From positions 1 through 20,870 of the forward strand of contig JAIDBM010000035.1 in the NCBI GenBank assembly GCA_029056365.1: a stretch of 20,870 bases of DNA. The letters are read 5' to 3'. The DNA comes from Muribaculaceae bacterium (lineage in GTDB: Bacteria; Bacteroidota; Bacteroidia; Bacteroidales; Muribaculaceae). A program made the position numbers and the translations under genes. Positions 15,301-20,870 of the stretch are shown in pieces (position 1 is the first letter of the stretch; each line of letters starts with the position of its first letter). The notes below the pieces were generated by a model. That model ran no database searches and was not told the DNA's origin. It worked only from the letters and a program-made list of their open reading frames with translations.

Positions 15301-16223
15301 TCCGATGTCGCCATATTACCGTAAATGCGCACATCTCCGACAGGGGGTTCCTGGCCGGTCTTTGTTCTTATGAAAAGTCCGGTGGCCTGCTCGCCGTTGG
15401 GGAATTCGGCCAGAAGTATGGTCGAGGCATTGTCGAGGTCAATTTCATATACGCCCGAACCGGCCTCGGCGCTGGCGGCCCAGTATGTCTTGCCGCTGGC
15501 CGGATCGCACACCGCGCCCTGATAGCCTTTAAGCTGCAGGCCGAGGTCGCCGACTTCGGTGAACGCGCCTGTGGTCTTGTCGATTCTTACAAGCATTCCC
15601 GATTTGAGTATGCCGTACAACACTCCCTGAGGAGTGGCGAACATACACTCCGGATAGTCTCCCTGGCCAAGGTCGGCTATTTCGGTCAGACTGTGGCCGG
15701 CATAGTCGACTGTGGCTATACGCCTGGTCTGTTTCGTGGTGGTGAAGCAACCGTAGGTCTTGCCGTCGGTGGAGTCATAGGCCACTGAAAGCGCGGCCAT
15801 CTCCATGAATGCAGGAAACATGAGTTTGTCTTCATGGATGCATTCCCAGGTTTCGGCATCGAACGTGCGGTGGTCCATCATGTTTACAATCTCATACCTG
15901 CCATCGGCATACACGGCGCCGTTGACTCCACGGATACGGTCATCAATCTTGACTGCGGTGAGATTCAAATCGAAATCAGGGGTAAAGCTGTAAATGCCCA
16001 CAGGGGTGACATCGCCTTCCGATGTTGCTATATTGCAATAAATCAGCGGAAGGTTCTCTGTGTCGGCAGAGGCAGCATTCCCATTTACATCTTCTGGCGC
16101 TACAGGTGCCTCCGGAGCTCTTCCCGAACTACCCGACTGTCCTGCCGACAATATGCCGGACATAGCCGCCACAACAACAGCCAGCATCACGGAGACTGTT
16201 TTGTAGAAATAATTTTTTTTCAT
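12303..16223 (-). CDS. Large secreted modular protein with T9SS sorting domain and duplicated N-terminal domain
   Basis: This 1306-residue protein starts with a signal peptide (1-28) and an Ala/Pro/Ser-rich linker (29-56). Two almost identical propeller-like domains follow (about 64-283 and 303-522), each with repeated motifs such as GVLYGILKSGMLVRIDKTTG. Then come Fn3-like domains (about 535-630, 632-728, 885-982, 984-1079) and two jelly-roll, cleaved-adhesin-type domains (about 733-881 and 1085-1230). The C-terminus (about 1240-1306; YRLDGT, LPAGAYIVRAG, KVLVK) is a type IX secretion sorting domain of type A, so the protein should reach the cell surface or medium. No protease or glycosidase catalytic motif was recognised, so binding or adhesion is more likely. 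It starts 11 bases after the related gene at 16235-20614 and is surely co-transcribed with it. Confidence 0.85.
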   Translation of the reverse strand: MKKNYFYKTVSVMLAVVVAAMSGILSAGQSGSSGRAPEAPVAPEDVNGNAASADTENLPLIYCNIATSEGDVTPVGIYSFTPDFDLNLTAVKIDDRIRGVNGAVYADGRYEIVNMMDHRTFDAETWECIHEDKLMFPAFMEMAALSVAYDSTDGKTYGCFTTTKQTRRIATVDYAGHSLTEIADLGQGDYPECMFATPQGVLYGILKSGMLVRIDKTTGAFTEVGDLGLQLKGYQGAVCDPASGKTYWAASAEAGSGVYEIDLDNASTILLAEFPNGEQATGLFIRTKTGQEPPVGDVRIYGNMATSEGDVTPVGIYSFTPDFDLNLTAVKIDDRIRGVNGAVYADGRYEIVNMMDHRTFDAETWECIHEDKLMFPAFMEMAALSVAYDSTDGKTYGCFTTTKQTRRIATVDYAGHSLTEIADLGQGDYPECMFATPQGVLYGILKSGMLVRIDKTTGVFTEIGDLGLQLKGYQGAVCDPASGKTYWAASAEAGSGVYEIDLDNASTILLAEFPNGEQFTGLYLKADSPVQTEIPSAAENLTLDFDAEPLKGRVSFDVPALSESGKPLDGLVGYTVSFGDNEIASGAVPAGTKVTTDEINVNKSGEYLVKVVLSNAAGKSVAAYKRKYIGYAVPGVADEVILSAVGGKMQLDWHAPDKAETEGHFSIADLRYEIVRYPHQQTVAAKLDATTLIDDVDTEELCSYRYGVTVCNGDVRSAEAVSNSLIAGQAVSVPYHEDFRRTDALDLYTIEDCNNDGCKWALNGWSPVLEYFASTCDQDADDWVITPAVRMFKDKVYRLNISAVGDSRLYTQNFDVAMGDAAVSTAMTTRLIEKTEVTSEGCDRSASFTVESDGFYFFGIHTGTEARHGWMNITDLLIEEIGSVKAPAAASIEAVAGEKGALASHVDLVAPTATYEGKPLAAIERMELRRDKAVLKTWSDVAPGATLNFDDNDVPEGLHFYEAVAYSSQGPGYPAEAMVYVGIDAPGAVENVTLVEKDGNAVLSWSPAATGVHGGYVDVDQLYYTVQRNDGEVIADNIRATTCSDMFADYGEQYDLAYAIVAKNSRGAGILTVSPKIIVGPDYELPFVESFASGVPSYYWGLESNDFAYFSLNDRLGLDGDNGSVVFVCNGVDGESSVYTGKISFEGAENPVLEADMYLDSGNFIMEIDVLSDGRRDNVAAYNVPLDSRIARIHLPLTAYAGKRGVQLWFRGKSTMANTVLVLDNISIRNDKDSGISGNAVAAEVMIEAVDGGVRVIGASGREVAVYRLDGTIAAMQPAADDIVISLPAGAYIVRAGECSAKVLVK
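14671..15326 (-). repeat. Tandem repeat unit, second copy in gene order
   Basis: This region of about 656 bp recurs at 15388-16043 (period 717 bp, equal to 239 codons, in frame). By eye the stretch 14887-15308 is identical to 15604-16025; the few differences (about seven) lie in the 14671-14886 part. It encodes the second propeller-like domain. Confidence 0.93.
15388..16043 (-). repeat. Tandem repeat unit, first copy in gene order
   Basis: This encodes the first propeller-like domain. A unique linker of about 61 bp (15327-15387) separates it from the other copy. The two protein copies differ inside the unit at essentially two residues (Ala/Val and Val/Ile near TTGAFTEVGDL). Confidence 0.93.
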
Positions 16224-16234
16224 AGCACTGTTAT

Positions 16235-19200
16235 CTATTTAATAGCGATTTTTTCAACTCTGTTTCCTACCCGTACCACATATATGCCGGCGCCCGGGCG
16301 AAGCACTACTGTAGCTGGCATCGCAGCCGAACAATACAGCTCACGGCCATCGACCGACGAAATGCATCCGGCAAGTCCCGAGGCGCCATCGATACAAAGC
16401 ATGCCATCGACAACGCTGATGGTTACCCTGCCATCTTCTGCGGCCGGACGGCACACCGCACCGGCCCCGACAACGAGCGTTTCCGACGGACGCGACTCGC
16501 CTATATCATACACAGCAGTAACATTGTAGTCGGCACCGGCTGCGGCAAGCTGTTCGCTGAACTCACATTTTTCCAATGGCATGTCGTTTATCCGCACAGC
16601 ATTACGATATATGTTGTATCCCTGAAGCACCGCTCCCTCGAGATTTTCCATGGAGTACCTGAAATCATCGACCATAAATGCGAAACGACCGGCCGATATG
16701 CAGTGGATAGCAAAATAACGTGCTCCCTCAGGAAGTTCGGCCTCGACCTTGGTCCACTCACCCGGCACCTTGTCATCGGCCAGCAGCTGAATGAAATCGC
16801 CCGGTCCGGTACCTTCAGTCGAATAATAAAGCTCATAGCTCTCATGACCCTTAGCTGCGACATCGACACTGCGGCAATAAAAACTTATGGTCTGGGCCGC
16901 ACCGGACAGACAGGGCGAGATAAGCCAGTCGTCGGATATTGCCCCGGAGGCCTGGAACGAAACAAACATCTGATTGCCCGAGTGCGGCGTCCATTTGGTA
17001 GGCGAGCCATCGGGATTCCTGTAGTTCACTCCCGATTCCGGAGCGTTGAACACAATGAATGCCTTGGGATCAATGGCATTGGGGAAATTCCGGTAACCGC
17101 CGGCTCCATCACCTATGCCGAATGTACGCGCACCATCGCCATCAACCATTGTCCAGTCGCCCACATTTTTGATTGCAAACGCTTTGTAGCTTTCGAGGTC
17201 GTCATCGATATATACATTACCCAGATTACGGGTGTCGGGGGCTGTCCAGCCAATATCCACACGACCGTTGTCAGCCATGGTTCCGGTCAAGGATTCCGGA
17301 ACAGGCAGCTGGCTATGCTTCACTCTTATTGTCATCGAATCGCTGGTGTCGTTGCTTTCATCCGTATCGCCGGGCAGGTTCACCCTCACATATACATCGA
17401 TTGACTCCGGATCGAATACCGATGCCTCAAGTTCGATATCAATATCAGCGCCCTCGAACGGCTTCAGAGCCGGACCGTCTGATACCACCGCCACTTCCCT
17501 GCCGTTTTTATACAGGCTTACTTCATAAGTTCCGGCGGCAACATCGGCATAACCGAAGTTGTCGATATGCGCTGTGAGTGTTCGGGTCTGTCCGGAGGTC
17601 ATTGAACTTAAAGAATACATGGAGGCTGCCAGGTCTTTTTCTTTACCTTCCTCAATGATTACATTATCGATTGACGCTCCAACCATGCCGTTTTCGCTGC
17701 ATACGCGGAAACGAATGCGTATGAACGGCTGGTTACAGAACGGACTCAGGTCGAGTGAACGGCTGCACCAGCCGTCTCTTCCGCTTATATTCCGGAAATC
17801 AATCCGGTCGACCTCGGTCTCTCCGCCATCCGGCAACATCACCAGAACCGACAACACTGTGGCTGCTCCCGATTCAGAGGAATAACTGTATTGGAGTATC
17901 GGTTTGTGCGTGCTGCTGATGTCGATTTTTCCCGACATCAGCGATGCTTCCACTTCACCTTCATTGGCCAACGGCTTATATGTGGCACAGCCCGGTTCTC
18001 CGTCACAGCCATTGCCCGGATCAAGATTAAAGGCGCGAGTGCCAATCCGGGCGATTTCCCAGTAACTGTTGTCAAGATGCCCGTTGTAGAATGTCTCGTG
18101 GAAAGGTGTATGGTAAGGGTCACCGACAACTACTACATCCGACACACCAATCGCACCGACTCCAGCCTCGCTTACAGCCGCTACAATATACTGCAGCATG
18201 GCCTGCCGACCCGAATAGTCGGTCTCATCAATACAGAAGGTCGTACCCTCTGTCATGGCCACATTCTCTTTTCTGGTGTTGAGAACCAGATAGGAAAGAC
18301 AGTCAGGATTGATGTATCCGCCATTGGCGCCCTTTTTGGGAGCGGTCCACTCGATGCGTATTTTACCGTTGTCATAAAAAGCCTTTACATCGGTCGGGGC
18401 CATGGGAACATCAACGCCCACATAAGCCTCTGCCCTGCATGGCAGGCCCTGGCCTGCACTGTTTACGGCCCGCAGCTCATAGACAGTCTCTCCGGCTTCG
18501 GCTTCAACGTCGACATACACCGCCTGTATCGCTCCAGCTCCGACTGTGGCATTGCCTATGAACTCGCCGTTGCGATACACGGCCACATAGTCGACCTGTT
18601 GCAGCTTTGAGCCGTTTATTGCCTGAGTCGGCAAAGTAAACCGTATCTCAGCCTTATTTTGTCCATCGGGGTCAGGTGTCACTTCCACATCGGTTACTGC
18701 ACGCGGAGCCAGTGCCGACGGCCCTTCCTCTACAATAATCGACCTTAGGGCCAGTGCACATGCTCCTCCAGATGCAGAACCCGACAACGACAGGAACATC
18801 CTGCCGCTGTCCGAGGGATAGATATAGCTTTCGTAGTCGGCAAATTCGCTGCCCTCCACAACTATGTCGCCGAACTGGAGTCCACCAGACCCGTTGTGAG
18901 AAATCGACTTGCCGCTGCTTACAGTCAGAGGCACCTGTGCGCCATTCTGTTCTGAGGCACTTAACACAATCCTGTAGGCGCAGTCGGTGTCGAGCATGAA
19001 TGCAGGAGTAAAAATACTCGCCTCGCCGCCGGTATATTCGAACAGACAGTTCTCGCTGTCATGGCTCCAGCCATATATGCCCCGGCTTTCCGCAACCATG
19101 GTCATGGCTCCGTCTTTGTCGAACGCCGAATGCCACGGCAACGTCATCTCCGGGCCTACCGCCACATAGTCGCTCATGGCCGACGAGCCTGCATTAGCAT

Positions 19201-20614
19201 GCGACTGCGGTATGATTTCATAACGGTACACTGCATATTTCTTGTCGGACAGGCGCTGCGAGAATTCATTCTTTCTCAGTCCGGAGCTGATTGTAAGGGC
19301 TCCCGGATAACGCAATATGCGGTAGGATATGTCGGATTTGTCCAGAAATCCTCCGTTCTTGCTTTCGTCCGGCGTATCCCATGACAGCCTTACCGTATTT
19401 CCATCCGTAACCGATGTGATAAGATTCCTTACCGATGCCGGGGCATCGAATCCGGCAAATGAACGAAGTTGTGCCACCTTTCCCGCCCCGGCATCGTTAT
19501 GTACCGACACACGAATGTCGAGCACTCCTACCGGGAACGATGCAGGCAACTCCACGAGCGCATCGGGCATAGCCTGCCCTGAGGCAAACACTGTGTTGTT
19601 AACAAACACCCTATAGCTGTGGCTGCCTGTAAGAATAGACCCGCCTGTCGTGGTCTGCGGCATACGGAATGAAATAGTGCCATCGGTGGCATTGCCATCC
19701 AGTTCCACCGTGAGTTCCGACACCGCCTCAGGAGCTGAAGGTTTCCACGGACTTTGTTCGATGAAGGCCCCCGCCGCACCGTCGCGGGTCGAGAATGAGC
19801 GTATGATACGGGCGGCGCCGGTCTGCAGGTTCAATTCGTATAATCCGGAGATACCTTCCGAATTGCAGCCCAGCCAATAGGCTCTTCCACTTTGCAGGTC
19901 GCACACGGCTGTCTGGTTGTATTTGGGTCTGAATCCAAGTGGCCCGACCTTCTGCCTGTCGCCAGTGGTTTTGTCGATACTATAAAGGTTCCCGTCTGAC
20001 GCCACACCGTATATCTGTCCGGACGGAGTGGCTATGATTCCGAAATAAATCACAGTGCCACAGTCGGACAACGGCACCGAGGTGTGAGTATCATAATCGA
20101 TATAGCCAAACATGTATTTTGTTCCGATGGCATCGGGAAAACACCCGTAAACATAACCTGTCTCGGGGTCAAACGCAACATCAAGGGCGGTATTGCTCAG
20201 GTCGGGAAGATATTCACTCCTGACCATGGTCCAGTTGCTTACATCATATTCATAATAGCTGAAATTATCCGAATTGTTTATCGAACCCACAAAGCGATAA
20301 ATGCCGTTGTCGTAGTATCCTCCTCCCATGGCCTGTATATGGTCGTTGAGCGAAAGCTTTTCCATATAGCCGTTTGAGGCATTAATGGTGTACATTCCAT
20401 ATTCATTGGGATTCTCGCTGTTTCTGTAGTAGATACTTGCCACTATAGGTGGTCCGGAAGCATCCTTGTCTGGAATCAGACCTACAGCTTCGGTCTGAAC
20501 ACCCGATGGCTTGAGCAGCGCATGGTCGCCTTCTCGCTCTCCGACACCTCGGCCAGCCATGACACCCATAGCTGCAACCAGTAGTGTTCCTGATACTAAA
20601 TAACGCTTTTTCAT
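16235..20614 (-). CDS. Large secreted modular adhesin-like protein with T9SS sorting domain
   Basis: This 1459-residue protein is a paralog of the next gene. It has a signal peptide (1-20), one propeller-like domain (about 56-288, with IYGVASDGNLYSIDKTTG), Fn3-like domains (about 293-390, 391-487, 635-733, 737-832), jelly-roll domains (about 490-630 and 836-990), a CARDB-like domain (about 993-1100; NFGYADVAAGTYEVSLYKNG), and a classic cleaved-adhesin domain (about 1140-1325, with SDDWLISPCL and the FMVDDFRY end). The T9SS type A-like sorting tail covers about 1395-1459 (SSVDGRELYCS, GIYVVRVG). No catalytic site was recognised, so a surface adhesin or binding protein is likely, although such domains also occur as C-terminal parts of gingipain-type proteases. 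It is the first gene of a two-gene operon. The ATG at 20614 gives the signal peptide directly. Confidence 0.85.
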   Translation of the reverse strand: MKKRYLVSGTLLVAAMGVMAGRGVGEREGDHALLKPSGVQTEAVGLIPDKDASGPPIVASIYYRNSENPNEYGMYTINASNGYMEKLSLNDHIQAMGGGYYDNGIYRFVGSINNSDNFSYYEYDVSNWTMVRSEYLPDLSNTALDVAFDPETGYVYGCFPDAIGTKYMFGYIDYDTHTSVPLSDCGTVIYFGIIATPSGQIYGVASDGNLYSIDKTTGDRQKVGPLGFRPKYNQTAVCDLQSGRAYWLGCNSEGISGLYELNLQTGAARIIRSFSTRDGAAGAFIEQSPWKPSAPEAVSELTVELDGNATDGTISFRMPQTTTGGSILTGSHSYRVFVNNTVFASGQAMPDALVELPASFPVGVLDIRVSVHNDAGAGKVAQLRSFAGFDAPASVRNLITSVTDGNTVRLSWDTPDESKNGGFLDKSDISYRILRYPGALTISSGLRKNEFSQRLSDKKYAVYRYEIIPQSHANAGSSAMSDYVAVGPEMTLPWHSAFDKDGAMTMVAESRGIYGWSHDSENCLFEYTGGEASIFTPAFMLDTDCAYRIVLSASEQNGAQVPLTVSSGKSISHNGSGGLQFGDIVVEGSEFADYESYIYPSDSGRMFLSLSGSASGGACALALRSIIVEEGPSALAPRAVTDVEVTPDPDGQNKAEIRFTLPTQAINGSKLQQVDYVAVYRNGEFIGNATVGAGAIQAVYVDVEAEAGETVYELRAVNSAGQGLPCRAEAYVGVDVPMAPTDVKAFYDNGKIRIEWTAPKKGANGGYINPDCLSYLVLNTRKENVAMTEGTTFCIDETDYSGRQAMLQYIVAAVSEAGVGAIGVSDVVVVGDPYHTPFHETFYNGHLDNSYWEIARIGTRAFNLDPGNGCDGEPGCATYKPLANEGEVEASLMSGKIDISSTHKPILQYSYSSESGAATVLSVLVMLPDGGETEVDRIDFRNISGRDGWCSRSLDLSPFCNQPFIRIRFRVCSENGMVGASIDNVIIEEGKEKDLAASMYSLSSMTSGQTRTLTAHIDNFGYADVAAGTYEVSLYKNGREVAVVSDGPALKPFEGADIDIELEASVFDPESIDVYVRVNLPGDTDESNDTSDSMTIRVKHSQLPVPESLTGTMADNGRVDIGWTAPDTRNLGNVYIDDDLESYKAFAIKNVGDWTMVDGDGARTFGIGDGAGGYRNFPNAIDPKAFIVFNAPESGVNYRNPDGSPTKWTPHSGNQMFVSFQASGAISDDWLISPCLSGAAQTISFYCRSVDVAAKGHESYELYYSTEGTGPGDFIQLLADDKVPGEWTKVEAELPEGARYFAIHCISAGRFAFMVDDFRYSMENLEGAVLQGYNIYRNAVRINDMPLEKCEFSEQLAAAGADYNVTAVYDIGESRPSETLVVGAGAVCRPAAEDGRVTISVVDGMLCIDGASGLAGCISSVDGRELYCSAAMPATVVLRPGAGIYVVRVGNRVEKIAIK

Positions 20615-20714
20615 GTAGGAAATGATTTATAAATGATTTTATGAAATGATTCGAACCGGTTTTCGACAAACAGCTACCCGGTCCAACACTTGATTGTTAT
20701 CCAACTGCTATTCG

Positions 20715-20722
20715 CAAATTTA
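20715..20722 (-). promoter_or_regulatory. -7 box for the T9SS-protein operon
   Basis: On the minus strand this reads TAAATTTG, matching TAnnTTTG, about 100 bases before the ATG at 20614. No clear TTG -33 element is found 20 bases upstream; that region is AT-rich and then meets a run of G on the minus strand. Confidence 0.45.
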
Positions 20723-20750
20723 ATTAATATATTTTAATGTTTTATAACTA

Positions 20751-20758
20751 CCCCCCCC
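20751..20758. repeat. Run of eight C (G on the minus strand) upstream of the T9SS operon
   Basis: This is a homopolymer of eight C in an otherwise AT-rich stretch, about 28 bases upstream of the -7 box for the minus-strand operon. Such tracts can change length by slippage. The remaining bases (20759-20870) hold no gene or RNA that I can recognise. Confidence 0.6.
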
Positions 20759-20870
20759 ATTTTTAATTTTTATTAACACATGTATATAAATGAGTAACTA
20801 TTCAGCGAAAACAAAGGATACGAAGATTTAGCTCATCAGTTTAGACGAGTGCCAATATAGCCTCCAGAGG

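Noticed and set aside
20759..20870. Possible RNA gene at the right edge
   Set aside because: No tRNA-like cloverleaf or known RNA motif is visible, and the sequence is cut by the window end.

Overview
The window looks like a chromosomal piece of a gut-type Bacteroidales, possibly Muribaculaceae or a Prevotella/Bacteroides relative. Three things point there: -7 boxes of the Bacteroidota form TAnnTTTG, outer-membrane proteins of the TonB-receptor-like beta-barrel family with a carboxypeptidase-regulatory-like N-terminus, and two large secreted proteins with type IX secretion (T9SS) C-terminal sorting domains. No tRNA, rRNA, CRISPR array, transposase or phage gene was seen.

Left and centre (about 79-12222, + strand) is a candidate ribosomally made, post-translationally modified peptide (RiPP) locus. 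In order it holds: a promoter block, a small secreted DUF3244-like protein (317-706), a precursor peptide with a double-glycine leader and an eight-cysteine core (814-1083), a radical SAM/SPASM peptide maturase (1237-2511), two different outer-membrane beta-barrel proteins (2579-4867 and 4918-7035), a scar region (7036-7497), a third beta-barrel protein that is a mosaic relative of the first (7498-9798), a peptidase-containing ABC transporter with an N-terminal C39 protease (9878-12076), and a translationally overlapping 48-residue protein that looks like only the N-terminus and membrane anchor of a HlyD-type adaptor (12076-12222). The inferred logic is: the maturase modifies the Cys-rich core, the C39 transporter cuts after Gly-Gly and exports the core to the periplasm, and the beta-barrel proteins may carry or bind it at the outer membrane.

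The locus has been rearranged by duplication. The 214-bp promoter block at 79-292 is repeated at 7083-7297. It is joined on its left to the first dozen codons of a second copy of the ABC transporter gene. On its right it leads to a chimeric mini-ORF made of a new signal-peptide start fused to the last 19 codons of the radical SAM gene. The beta-barrel genes at 2579 and 7498 are nearly identical at both ends and clearly diverged in the middle. This suggests a cluster that duplicates and swaps its precursor/maturase/receptor modules.

Right (12303-20614, - strand) is a two-gene operon of giant secreted modular proteins (1459 and 1306 residues): propeller-like N-terminal domains, Fn3-like and jelly-roll (cleaved-adhesin-type) domains and a T9SS sorting tail. 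The 1306-residue protein carries a very recent in-frame tandem duplication with a 717-bp period. The operon converges on the RiPP locus at a hairpin terminator near 12252-12279. The last 256 bases hold its promoter region, with a run of eight C, and no recognisable gene.
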